The position numbers were made by a program, and so were the translations under genes. Under the pieces are notes generated by a model. The model was given only the letters and a program-made list of their open reading frames with translations, searched no databases and had not been told where the DNA came from. This document shows positions 38,119 through 47,187 of a stretch of 64,000 nucleotides of DNA, piece after piece (position 1 is the stretch's first letter; each line of letters begins with the position of its first letter). The stretch covers positions 1,116,001-1,180,000 of the forward strand of contig JMMB01000007.1 in assembly GCA_000686145.1 (NCBI GenBank). The letters are read 5' to 3'. The stretch comes from Peptostreptococcaceae bacterium VA2. Its GTDB lineage: Bacteria > Bacillota > Clostridia > Peptostreptococcales > Peptostreptococcaceae.

Positions 38119-39510
38119 ATGAATTTAAAAGAATCCTTTAATAAAGGTGTAGATTTTATAGATAAACACAAAAAAACTATAATTGCAGCTTCATTATCAA
38201 TATTAGGGTTAATAATCTTAATGGTTATATTTTTTATAAGTGGTGATGAGTTTAGTATAGAAAAAGAATCTAATACATTATTGAAAAATATAGAACAACG
38301 TAAATATTCTATTGCTCTTGAAAATTATGATGATTATAAAGACAAATTCTCAGAAATTAAAATGAATAGATTTAATAAATCTATTTCCAAGAAAATAAAT
38401 AAATTACTTCTTGAAAGTGGAGATAAATATATAAACAAAGAAATAACAAAAGAGCAATATATAGGAATTATAAATACTATAAATGCTTTAAAAACTATAG
38501 AAATAGATTTAAAGCGAATTGTAGAACAGGGAAAAAGAGCGAGCGAGATGTATGAAAAAGAAAACATCGATTATGAAATCGCAATTTCTTATATGAATAT
38601 AGCATCAACTCTAAATGGAATAGTATATGAATTAGATTTATATAAACAAAATATAGAAGAAATTAATGAATCAAGGAAATTATACGAAGAAGCTGATAAA
38701 AACAACAATAATCGTATGTATTATGAAGCTATAGTTGGATATAGCAAGGTATTAGAAAAAGATAAAAAATACTATGATTTAGCACAAGATAAAAAAAGTA
38801 AATGTATCGAAGATATGTATGATTATTATATACAAAAAATTTATGAATGTGATGAAAATGGAAATTATGAGGATGCACTTCAATATATAGAATATATTAA
38901 ACACTATTATCCAAATGATGAAAATATATTATCTTTAGAAAAAGAATATAAAAAGAAACTATCTCTTTACACACTTTCATCTGAAGATATAATAAATTTA
39001 ATATCTAAAAAAAGTGGGAAAAACAAAGAAAATTTATCAATAAACTCATTTTATCAAATGATAGACGGAGAAAAATATTATTATGTAGAATTGTTAGAAC
39101 ATGATATACTAACGGATGAAATTTTAATAAATGCAAAAACAAAAGAAATGTATTCTTATAAAGATACTGACAAAAACTATAAACAAGACTATATTGACGG
39201 TTATTTTAGACATATTGGTAATGGGAAAATACAGTTTGCAATAACTCAAGAAAAAGCAAAATTTATATTGGGTAATAAACTTGATGAAAAAGGACACAAA
39301 TATAAGGAAATATCAGAGATAACTCAAGATAAAGCACAAAGATATGTAACAGATAAAGAAAGTTTAAACAAGATATTAGGCAAAAACAAAGAGTTATATT
39401 ATTATGAAATGGTAAATAGTGGTTTCTTCAAAGAAAAACAAGTTTATATTATTAATATGTATACTGAAAAAATATATATTATATCAAAAGATAAAATTAG
39501 TGAATATTAA
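38119..39510 (+). CDS. Membrane-anchored TPR-like protein, unknown function
   Basis: 463 residues. A short cytoplasmic N-terminus and one transmembrane helix (about 21-41) are followed by a long helical region (about 45-285) with TPR-like periodicity (YEAIVGYSKVLEKDKKYYDLAQ, NYEDALQYIEYIKHYYPND). The C-terminal part (about 290-463) is strand rich with two similar YYYVELLEHD/YYYEMVNSGFF units that resemble PepSY-like modules. The large domain should be extracellular. No named family. Start ATG follows AGGAAGGG. Confidence 0.65.
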   Translation: MNLKESFNKGVDFIDKHKKTIIAASLSILGLIILMVIFFISGDEFSIEKESNTLLKNIEQRKYSIALENYDDYKDKFSEIKMNRFNKSISKKINKLLLESGDKYINKEITKEQYIGIINTINALKTIEIDLKRIVEQGKRASEMYEKENIDYEIAISYMNIASTLNGIVYELDLYKQNIEEINESRKLYEEADKNNNNRMYYEAIVGYSKVLEKDKKYYDLAQDKKSKCIEDMYDYYIQKIYECDENGNYEDALQYIEYIKHYYPNDENILSLEKEYKKKLSLYTLSSEDIINLISKKSGKNKENLSINSFYQMIDGEKYYYVELLEHDILTDEILINAKTKEMYSYKDTDKNYKQDYIDGYFRHIGNGKIQFAITQEKAKFILGNKLDEKGHKYKEISEITQDKAQRYVTDKESLNKILGKNKELYYYEMVNSGFFKEKQVYIINMYTEKIYIISKDKISEY

Positions 39511-39540
39511 AGCGTGTATTTAACACGCTTTAATATTTTG
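39509..39540 (+). terminator. Terminator
   Basis: AAAGCGTGT/ACACGCTTT hairpin with a short T-rich tail; it overlaps the stop codon. Confidence 0.7.
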
Positions 39541-39648
39541 ATTTATAATGTTTTATATTCTCATAATTTTATATAGATATATTTATTATATCAGTAAAGC
39601 GTGAAAAAATAATATATAAAACTAATATAAAATTAAGGAGATACAAAA

Positions 39649-41158
39649 ATGAGTAGTATGAAAAAAAAAAATATATGTTGGTATAAGTATTTTGTTATCA
39701 CTTATAATATTGTTTGTAGGATGGATCAGTTTACAAATAAATGGAGATAAAGTATTAAAAAATACATATATTAATGAAGTTAATTTAGGTGGATTAAATA
39801 AAAAACAAGCAAAAGAAAAATTAGAAAAAAATTATAAATTAGAAAATATAGAGGTTACATACTTAAATGAAAAATGGAATATAGACAGTAAAGAAATTGA
39901 CCTTTCTTACGATGTAGACAAAACTTTAGAACAAGCATACAATCAAAATAGAGAAACATCGTTTATAAATAATGTGAAAAAAACTATAAAAGCTAATTTT
40001 GGTAAAAAAAATAATATTAAAATAGATATAAATTATGATGATAAAAAATTAAAAAAAGTAATAGACAATATATCAAAAGAAATAAATGTAGAAGTAAAAG
40101 ATGCTAGAATAAACGTAAATAGTTCATCCATAGATGTGGTTGAAGGTAATAGTGGATTAAGTGTAAATACAGATGAGAGTATAAAAAATATTATTAGAGA
40201 ACTTCAAAAAGGCAATAAACAGGAAGAATTAGTTGTTACTAAAATAGAACCTAATATAAAAAAGGAGCAACTAGAAGAAGTTGATACTTTATTAGGAAGC
40301 TATTCTACAACATTTAATTCTTCGGTATCTGGTAGAAGTAGTAATATAAATATAGCTGCAAGTAAAGCGAGTGATGTTTTATTAATGCCAAATGAAGTGT
40401 TTTCTTATAATGGCCACACAGGTATGAGAACCGTAGCTAATGGATATAAAAATGCACCAGTAATTGTACAAGGTGTTGTTCAAGAAGGTATAGGAGGCGG
40501 TGTTTGTCAGGTTTCATCTACGTTATATAATTCAGTTTTATATGCAGGATTAGAAATAGTTAATTTAAAAAATCATTCAATACCATCTACTTATGTACCT
40601 AAGGGTAGAGATGCTACAGTAACAGATGGAGGTATAGATTTTGTATTTAAAAATAATTTAAAGTATCCTGTATATTTAAAAAATTATGTATCAGATAATG
40701 TTGTAACATGTCAAATATATGGAAGTTCAAAAGATAAGCAAAAGATACAAATATCTACAAGTATAGATGGAGTATCTGTTGCACCTATAAAAAAAGTAGA
40801 TGACCCAACAATACCTAAAGGTGAAGAAAAAAATTTAGAGGCGAGTAGAAATGGGTATACAGTATCTACGTATAGATTGTATATAGATAATAGTGGAAAC
40901 GTTGCTAGAAAAGAAAAAGTAGCAACATCATATTACCCAAAGAAACAAGGGGTAATTGCAGTTGGGACAATGGAACCAAAAAAAGAAGAACCTAAAAAGG
41001 ATCCACAAGTACCTCCTATAGTACCAGAAACACCTAATAAACCAGAGGAACCTAACAAACCAGAGACACCAGAAGTTGTACCTGAAGTGCCACCAGAAAA
41101 ACCTGAAACTTTACCAGAAAAACCTAATAAACCAGAAGAGACGGCACCTCAAGTATAA
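39649..41158 (+). CDS. VanW family wall protein with Pro-rich tail, frameshifted at N-terminus
   Basis: About 502 residues after repair. Signal/anchor helix, PG_binding_4-type modules (about 35-200), VanW domain (about 225-345: NIAASKASDVLLMPNEVFSYNGHTG, GIGGGVCQVSSTLYN), a G5-like C-terminal unit, then a Pro/Glu/Lys-rich tail typical of wall-spanning regions. The ribosome site AAGGAG belongs to ATG 39649, which reads MSSMKKK and then leaves the VanW frame at an A11 run (39661-39671). One A fewer gives a standard signal sequence (KKKIYVGISILLSLIILF). Otherwise the only entry is a TTG at 39692 without ribosome site. Terminators are absent before the next gene, which starts 48 bases on. Confidence 0.85.
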
Positions 41159-41206
41159 AAAATAAAAAATACTTTAAATTGTATTAATATATTAGGAGGT
41201 ATTAAT

Positions 41207-41800
41207 TTGAATTTAAATGAAATAACAAATTATATACAAAGTGTATGCGAGAACATATCTAGCATACTTGAGGTAGATGTTACTTTAGTAAGTAAAGACT
41301 TAGTTAGAGTAGCTGGGACTGGAATATTTAAAGATAAAATAGGGGAAGTAATACCTGAAAAAACTATATATTATAATGTACTTAAAGATGGTAAATCCTA
41401 TGTTATGAATAAGGAACTAGAAGAAAAATGTAGTCTATGCTGTAATAGATTTGATTGCAAGGAATTAGCTGACATATGTACACCTGTCAAATTTGAAAAC
41501 AACATAGTTGGGATTTTAGGAATAGCAGCATTTGATGAAACTCAAAAAAATAAAATATTATCAAAAGATAAAGAATTAATAGATTTTATCAACAGTATGT
41601 CAGAATTAATATCATTTAAATTAAATGAACTATATGCACAACAAATAAAAACTATTGAACAATTAGAAAAAGAAGCTATTAAAAATGCTATAAAAAAATA
41701 TGGTACTAACACAGAAGGTATGAAAAATGTAGCAGAAGCATTAAATATAGGTATAGCAACCTTATATCGAAAAATAAAAAAGTTTGATATTAAATATTAA
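41207..41800 (+). CDS. GAF/PocR-like sensor with C-terminal Fis-type HTH, no AAA+ domain
   Basis: 197 residues. The N-terminal sensor (about 1-140) resembles the input domains of sigma-54-type clostridial regulators and contains a cysteine cluster (CSLCCNRFDCKELADIC) suited to metal or redox sensing. A short linker leads to a C-terminal Fis/HTH_8 helix-turn-helix (about 150-195: AIKKYGTNTEGMKNVAEALNIGIATLYRKIKKF). The central AAA+ ATPase that such regulators normally carry is missing, so it cannot drive sigma-54 promoters by itself. It may act as a simple repressor or activator. Start TTG 41207 follows AGGAGG. Confidence 0.75.
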   Translation: MNLNEITNYIQSVCENISSILEVDVTLVSKDLVRVAGTGIFKDKIGEVIPEKTIYYNVLKDGKSYVMNKELEEKCSLCCNRFDCKELADICTPVKFENNIVGILGIAAFDETQKNKILSKDKELIDFINSMSELISFKLNELYAQQIKTIEQLEKEAIKNAIKKYGTNTEGMKNVAEALNIGIATLYRKIKKFDIKY

Positions 41801-41837
41801 ATTTACAAAAAAGAAAAATAGCGAAAAATGTATAATT

Positions 41838-41866
41838 TTGACTTAAAATATTAAATGTGTTATCTT
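41838..41866 (+). promoter_or_regulatory. Sigma-A-type promoter for the TPR gene
   Basis: TTGACT, 17-base spacer, TATCTT; the expected transcript would begin just before the AGGAGG at 41885. Confidence 0.45.
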
Positions 41867-41934
41867 AGATATATATACATATATAGGAGGCGATTATTAT
41901 TTTAGGTAAAAAAATTAAACAAGATATACAAAGG

Positions 41935-43290
41935 ATGCCTAGAAAAATTCTAGATATAGCTTTAATAGAAGAAAATAAAAGTGATTTAACTTTTTTTAAT
42001 ATAGCTGAAGAAGAAACTAATGAAACATTAAAGGCACTGAAACAAAGTTATGTAACAACTAATTATAAGGAAGAAACAATCTTGAACTTACAAACTGCTC
42101 TAAATAATAGTTCAGATGACACGTCAAAAGAATTAAAAGTAGAATCATACAATAGATATAATAATGCTCTTGAATTAGCTGAAAAAAACTATATAACTAG
42201 TGCTTGTGAAACTATAGAAAAAGCATTAGAAATTAATCCTAAAGACGTTGATATTTTAAACTTAAAGGGGTTATTAACTTTACTAAAATGTGATTTTTCT
42301 AAGGCGTTTGAAAGTTTTTATACTGCTATGTGTTATAGTAATGATGCATTATCTAGAAAATATGTTGATAAACTTTCTTCAGATGAGTTTAATGTATTTT
42401 TAGGAAGGTATAACCACTCTATAAGATTTATAAATGAAGAGTTAAACCATGAATCGATACATATATTAGATAATATGATACAAGAAGACCCTGAGTTAAT
42501 TGAACCCTATGTAATATTATCATTGTTATATGATAAATTAGGAAATTCAAAAAAAAGTGAGATGTATCTAGATAGACTTAGAGAAATTGATAAAGATAAT
42601 TCTTTATTTGAGTCAAAAGAAAAAAGTGACTTAGAGAAAGAAGAAAACACAACAATAAAAACAAAGCAAAACAAAAAGAATATAATACCATACATATTAA
42701 TGGGTTGCTTAGTATTAGCTGCAGGAGCATATTTTGTTTATAATAAAAATAAGATAGAAGATTTAAGTTCTCAGATAGTTAAAAAAGATCAAAAATTAGA
42801 TGAAGCAGGAAATAAATTGACTGAAAAAGAAGAAAAATTAACTGAAAAAGAAGAAAAATTAGAAGCAAAAAATGAAGAATTAGACAAAGTTAAAAAAGAA
42901 GAAATAATAGTTTCAGATGAAATAACTTTATATAATAAAGGATTAGAGTTAAAAAAAGAGAAAGATTATAAAGGCGCAATAGAAAGTTTTAAGTATGCGA
43001 TATCATCAGGGAAAAGCAAACAATATATATCAGAGTCAATATATGAAGTGGCTTTATCAAATGAAAAACTAGGTAATAAAGATGAAGCTATAAAATATTA
43101 TAAAAAATATATAAATACATATACATCTAAGGACACATATTATGATGATGCGTTTTATCAATTAGGAATGCTATATTATAATAATGGTGAATTAGAAAAC
43201 GCTCAAAATGCATTCTATGGGTTGAGAAGTGAAGTTCCAAATAGTATGTATAATAACTCAAAAGTAAATGAAATTTTAAAAGAAAAATAA
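41935..43290 (+). CDS. Membrane TPR protein with coiled coil (YbgF-like C-terminus)
   Basis: At least 451 residues. The N-terminal half (about 70-220) contains TPR-like repeats, followed by a transmembrane helix (about 247-265), a Glu/Lys coiled coil (about 270-320) and a C-terminal TPR pair in which ALSNEKLGNKDEAIKYYKKYI and YQLGMLYYNNGELENAQNAF resemble CpoB/YbgF. A 21-bp duplication (42820-42861) makes two identical TEKEEKL heptads. ATG 41935 has no spaced ribosome site. A perfect AGGAGG at 41885-41890 instead precedes an in-frame ATT at 41899 by eight bases, adding 12 residues. Function unknown. Confidence 0.72.
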   Translation: MPRKILDIALIEENKSDLTFFNIAEEETNETLKALKQSYVTTNYKEETILNLQTALNNSSDDTSKELKVESYNRYNNALELAEKNYITSACETIEKALEINPKDVDILNLKGLLTLLKCDFSKAFESFYTAMCYSNDALSRKYVDKLSSDEFNVFLGRYNHSIRFINEELNHESIHILDNMIQEDPELIEPYVILSLLYDKLGNSKKSEMYLDRLREIDKDNSLFESKEKSDLEKEENTTIKTKQNKKNIIPYILMGCLVLAAGAYFVYNKNKIEDLSSQIVKKDQKLDEAGNKLTEKEEKLTEKEEKLEAKNEELDKVKKEEIIVSDEITLYNKGLELKKEKDYKGAIESFKYAISSGKSKQYISESIYEVALSNEKLGNKDEAIKYYKKYINTYTSKDTYYDDAFYQLGMLYYNNGELENAQNAFYGLRSEVPNSMYNNSKVNEILKEK

Positions 43291-43302
43291 ATATTTAATT
43301 TA

Positions 43303-43356
43303 AAAAATAGCTATCTTTATGTATGTAAACTTCATACATAAAGATAGCTATTTTTA
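43303..43356 (+). terminator. Strong terminator
   Basis: Stem of more than 20 bp (AAAATAGCTATCTTTATGT and complement) with 7-base loop and T5 tail. Confidence 0.88.
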
Positions 43357-43494
43357 TGATGTAAATTGATTTTATGACAGGTGTTGTAGGAAAGTAAAAA
43401 TAACACTATTAAAATAATAAGCATAGTGTGTATTAGAGCATAATAAAATATAATAACAAGACTATACGTTTATTATTTAATAGGGGGGCTAAGT

Positions 43495-44460
43495 ATGATA
43501 GAGAAAGACTTATTTCTTCCAATACTTAGGGATGGTAAGTATGGATTTATAGATAAAGATAAAAATCTTATAATAAAGCCAAGATTTAAATATGTATCAG
43601 AAAGATTTAGAGATGGATATTGTGTAGTTACTTACATAAAAAAAATAAGAAAGTCAATAAGATGGGTTTTTGGATATATAGACAAAAATGGTAATACGCA
43701 AATATTTCTTCATTTAGATAGTGCATCTGAGTTTAATGACGGTTTAGCTAGGATTAAAGTAAATGATAAATACGGATATATAGATACTTCTTTGAATGAG
43801 GTTATAAGTTCTAAATTTGATTCGGCAGCTAATTTTAAAGAGGGCTTAGCTGGTGTTAAAATTAATAAAAAATGGGGATTTATCAATAAAGAGGGGGAAA
43901 TAGCCATACAACCTATATATACATATGTGAATCAATTTTTTGAAGAACGAGCGTTAGTTGAAATGAAAAATAAATATGGATATATAAATAAAAGTGGGGA
44001 ACTTATAGTAGTGCCTAAGTATGATATAGCTACAGATTTTTCTGAAGGTTTTGCGGCTATAAGAGTGGAGGATAAGTGGGGATATATAGATAGAAATGGA
44101 CAAATGAAAATAAAATTATTATTTGATAGAGCCAAGCCATTTTACGAAGGCTTGGCTGCAATATGCATAGATAATAAATGGGGGTATATAGATAAGCGAG
44201 GTAATATTGTAATAGACCCCATATTTGACTATGCATGCAATTTCAAAGATGGATTAGCCAGATTTAATATAGGTTCTAGTTCTTTAACAAGAGGAATAAG
44301 CACTCCAAAAGGAGGGATGTGGGGATTTTTGAATAAATCAGGTAATATAGAAATAGTTCCTGTATTTGATTCAATATCAGATTTTGAAGATGGTTACGCG
44401 CAAGTGATACAAGGAAATAATAACAATTATATAGATAAGTGTGGAAAATTGATATTATAA
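43495..44460 (+). CDS. WG-repeat (KWG) protein
   Basis: 321 residues made of about seven WG repeats, each with the pattern (K)WGYID+.G...I.P.FD.A..F.(E/D)GLA (for example KWGFINKEGEIAIQPIY, KWGYIDRNGQMKIK, KWGYIDKRGNIVIDPIFD). The repeats probably form a beta-propeller-like or solenoid array. No signal peptide. The function of WG proteins is not known; protein interaction is assumed. Start ATG follows GGGGGG. A terminator follows. Confidence 0.85.
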   Translation: MIEKDLFLPILRDGKYGFIDKDKNLIIKPRFKYVSERFRDGYCVVTYIKKIRKSIRWVFGYIDKNGNTQIFLHLDSASEFNDGLARIKVNDKYGYIDTSLNEVISSKFDSAANFKEGLAGVKINKKWGFINKEGEIAIQPIYTYVNQFFEERALVEMKNKYGYINKSGELIVVPKYDIATDFSEGFAAIRVEDKWGYIDRNGQMKIKLLFDRAKPFYEGLAAICIDNKWGYIDKRGNIVIDPIFDYACNFKDGLARFNIGSSSLTRGISTPKGGMWGFLNKSGNIEIVPVFDSISDFEDGYAQVIQGNNNNYIDKCGKLIL

Positions 44461-44504
44461 ATTTAAAATTGAAAAAAAAGTATTTAAGTAGTAATATATA
44501 AGAT

Positions 44505-44535
44505 AAAAGGGAGGATACTCTCCCTTTAATTTTTT
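44505..44535 (+). terminator. Terminator after the WG-repeat gene
   Basis: AAAGGGAG/CTCCCTTT stem, six-base loop, T-rich tail. Confidence 0.8.
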
Positions 44536-44542
44536 GACAGAA

Positions 44543-44567
44543 GAAGGTTTTTAATAAGGTAACCTTC
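44543..44567 (+). promoter_or_regulatory. Hairpin directly before the lrgA ribosome site
   Basis: GAAGGTT/AACCTTC, 11-base loop, ending one base before AAGGAGG (44568-44574). It has no T-tail, so it could affect translation or be an operator. Confidence 0.4.
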
Positions 44568-44578
44568 AAGGAGGCAAA

Positions 44579-44941
44579 ATGAATAAGCTTAATCAACTAG
44601 CTGTAATACTTGGAATTTGGGCTGCGGGAGAGTATATAAGCTCATTTATACAAAGTGTAGTGATAATACCAGGAAGCATAATCGGTATGATATTATTATT
44701 TTTACTTTTACAATTTAAAGCAATAAAAATAGATAGTATAAAAGAGATAAGTGATTTGTTCCTGGATAATATGGCTATGTTTTTTATACCAGCAGGTGTA
44801 TCATTAATAAACTCATTAGATCTTATAGCGGATAATATATTTGTTATTTTAATAAGTATAACCTTGAGTACAGCTATAGTTATGTATATAACTGGCATTA
44901 TAGTTGAAAAAATGATACAAAAAAAATCTAAGGAGAACTAA
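44579..44941 (+). CDS. lrgA: LrgA/CidA family holin-like protein
   Basis: 120 residues with four membrane helices and the family pattern PGSIIGMILLFLLL and DLFLDNMAMFFIPAGVSLI. CidA/LrgA proteins influence murein hydrolase activity and export of small metabolites such as pyruvate. It is paired with lrgB two bases downstream. Start ATG follows AAGGAGG. No LytSR two-component genes are present in the window, so its control is not evident. Confidence 0.9.
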   Translation: MNKLNQLAVILGIWAAGEYISSFIQSVVIIPGSIIGMILLFLLLQFKAIKIDSIKEISDLFLDNMAMFFIPAGVSLINSLDLIADNIFVILISITLSTAIVMYITGIIVEKMIQKKSKEN

Positions 44942-44943
44942 TT

Positions 44944-45633
44944 ATGTACAATATTTTAGAAACACCACTATTTGGACTAGTAGTAACAATTATATTTTTT
45001 AATTTAGGTGTGTATTTGCAAAAGAAAACAAAAAATCCAATAATGAATCCGTTATTAATTGCAATTGTTGGGATATTATTATTTTTGAACTTAACTAAAA
45101 TACCATATGAAAGTTATAAAAAAGGAGCAGAAAGTATAAACTTTTTTTTAGGACCTGTAACTATAATATTGGCAGTTCCGTTATACAAACAATTTAATTT
45201 ATTTAAAAAATATATATTAGAAATATTTATAGGTATAGGATGCGGTGTAGTTACATCATTCATGTCTATAAAAATAATTGGAAGTCTAAGCAGTGCTAAT
45301 ATTAATATAATAAACTCTCTAATACCAAAATCAATAACTACACCTATGGGTCTTTCTCTTACTAACACTATAAATGGTATCGAAGCTATAACAGTAGTGG
45401 CTATAATTTTAACAGGTATAGTAGGCGCGATAATTGCACCCTTGGTATTTAAGATAGGTAAAATAAACCACCCTGTAGCTAAAGGAATTGCATTAGGTAC
45501 ATCAGCTCATGCAGTAGGAACTTCTAAAGCATTAGAGATGGGAGAGGTAGAAGGTGCTATGAGCGGGCTTTCTATAGGAATATCAGGAATAATAACCGTT
45601 GTATTGATTCCGATTATAATAAATATCATATAA
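44944..45633 (+). CDS. lrgB: LrgB family membrane protein
   Basis: 229 residues with about seven membrane helices. Family motifs: NPLLIAIVGI, YKKGAESINFFLGPVTIILAVPLYKQ, PKSITTPMGLSL and GTSAHAVGTSKALEMGEVEGAMSGL. It partners LrgA in the same operon; its ribosome site AAGGAG lies inside the end of lrgA, so translation is probably coupled. Confidence 0.92.
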   Translation: MYNILETPLFGLVVTIIFFNLGVYLQKKTKNPIMNPLLIAIVGILLFLNLTKIPYESYKKGAESINFFLGPVTIILAVPLYKQFNLFKKYILEIFIGIGCGVVTSFMSIKIIGSLSSANINIINSLIPKSITTPMGLSLTNTINGIEAITVVAIILTGIVGAIIAPLVFKIGKINHPVAKGIALGTSAHAVGTSKALEMGEVEGAMSGLSIGISGIITVVLIPIIINII

Positions 45634-45654
45634 TAAAAAAATAAAATTTCAAAA

Positions 45655-45714
45655 AAATGATTGCAATTTAAAATTCATATAATGAAATGATTGCAATTTA
45701 AAATTCATATTATG
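45655..45714 (+). repeat. Two tandem 30-bp repeats downstream of lrgB
   Basis: Two adjacent 30-base units (45655-45684, 45685-45714) differ at a single position; each contains ATTGCAATTTAAAATTCAT. They lie 22 bases after the lrgB stop and no gene explains them. Confidence 0.85.
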
Positions 45715-46057
45715 AAATAAAAAAAATATTAATTGCATAATTAAATTAAGTAGAAATAAAGTAAACATAAAAAAATATATATAAATAGCATTGTTTAATA
45801 ATAATATATAGAAATTGAATAATTTACAAATTTTATTAATTGCAAGATGAATAAAGTGATTTTCTTTTGCTGATAGAAAAAGATTTATTATATCAAAAAC
45901 TATTAAAATTATACAAGATTATTAAAAATTATAATAAAAAAGGCACTAGACATATATAAAAAAGATAATATAATATATGATGTATTAAAAATATATCAAA
46001 AACTATTGATATATTTGATATAAAAATAAGTGCACAAAAAATTATGTGTAAAAAAGC
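45715..46057. other. AT-rich gap before yitT
   Basis: About 340 bases of extremely AT-rich sequence with an ATATATCAAAAACTATTGATATAT-like dyad near 45993-46016. No supported coding sequence. It presumably contains the promoter of the YitT gene. Confidence 0.5.
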
Positions 46058-46072
46058 TTGAAGGAGAATAAA

Positions 46073-46939
46073 ATGAGCAAAGTTAACACCGCCCTAAACG
46101 ATAATATTTTATTGAGGTATTCTGTTATAATTATAGGCATGATAATAGCATGTATAGGAATAAATGGCTTTTTAAGACCAGCACACTTGCTAAGTGGAGG
46201 AGTTCCAGGTGCATCATCAGCAATAAATTTCTTAACAGATGTAAATATAGGACTTTTAACATTTTTAATAAACATACCGATATTTATTTTAGGATTTATA
46301 TATCTTGAAAATGAATTTTGTATTTATAGTTTGGCAAATATGATGATATTTTCTCTATTACTTGGATTGACTCAAGATATAGGACATTTTATACCGATAA
46401 AAGATATATTACTTCAAAGTGTATATGGAGGAATACTATCAGGAATAGGAACTGGGCTTGTATTTAGAACTAAGTCATCGCAAGGCGGAACTGATATACT
46501 AGCAGCAATACTAAAATTTAAAAAGAATATACCTATGAAAGATACAACTCTTTCTATAAATATTCTTATAGTTTCAATAGGTGGAGTGTTATTTGGAATA
46601 GATTTAGCATTGTATACACTTATAGGAATGTTTTTAAGCGCATATTCGATGAACTTTGTAAAAGATGCTATGAACTATCAAAAATCTGTAATGGTTATAT
46701 CACGAGAAAGTGACTGCATTGCTAAAGATATTATGAGTTCACTTCATAGAGGAGTTACATTTTTAGATGCTGAAGGAGCCTATACTCATGAAAAAAAGAA
46801 AATTATATATTGTATAGTTTCATCAAATGAAATACCAAAAATAAAAGAAATATCATTAAAATACGACAAAAAATCATTTATATCAGTTAATGATGTGACT
46901 GAGGTCAAAGGAAGAGGATTTAAGGAAAAATATTTATAG
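46073..46939 (+). CDS. YitT family membrane protein with DUF2179 domain
   Basis: 288 residues. Five to six helices of DUF161 (PAHLLSGGVPGASSAINFL, FRTKSSQGGTDILAAIL) are followed by the cytosolic DUF2179 domain (about 205-288: HRGVTFLDAEGAYTHEKKKIIYCIVSSNEI, FISVNDVTEVKGRGF). Function unknown; DUF2179 resembles PII-like signalling folds. Start ATG 46073 lies behind GAAGGAG; the TTG 15 bases upstream overlaps that site. Monocistronic. Confidence 0.88.
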   Translation: MSKVNTALNDNILLRYSVIIIGMIIACIGINGFLRPAHLLSGGVPGASSAINFLTDVNIGLLTFLINIPIFILGFIYLENEFCIYSLANMMIFSLLLGLTQDIGHFIPIKDILLQSVYGGILSGIGTGLVFRTKSSQGGTDILAAILKFKKNIPMKDTTLSINILIVSIGGVLFGIDLALYTLIGMFLSAYSMNFVKDAMNYQKSVMVISRESDCIAKDIMSSLHRGVTFLDAEGAYTHEKKKIIYCIVSSNEIPKIKEISLKYDKKSFISVNDVTEVKGRGFKEKYL

Positions 46940-47011
46940 AAAAATTTTAAAAAATAATAAACTGATCGGATAGATAAAATAATTTATATTAAATCGGATA
47001 ATATATTGTTT

Positions 47012-47051
47012 AAAAAAGGGATATTTCATAGATATGAAATATCCCTTTTTT
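47012..47051 (+). terminator. Strong terminator after yitT
   Basis: AAAAAAGGGATATTTCATA and complement with 2-base loop, T6 tail. Confidence 0.88.
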
Positions 47052-47187
47052 AAATAAATTATATAATTTATAAAATATATAACTATAATATATATAAAAA
47101 AATATTTATATATGGAAAAATATATTCGAATTAAGATATAATAAGTTTAGGATAAAAGTTGACAAAAATTGATAGGAGAAATACAAT

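Noticed and set aside
41895-41937. Homopolymer error as explanation of the missing ATG in the TPR gene
   Set aside because: Adding or removing one base in the A7 run leads to immediate stops upstream, so no ATG or TTG start is recovered.
45655-45714. CRISPR-like repeat pair
   Set aside because: Only two units, directly adjacent with no spacers, and no cas genes.
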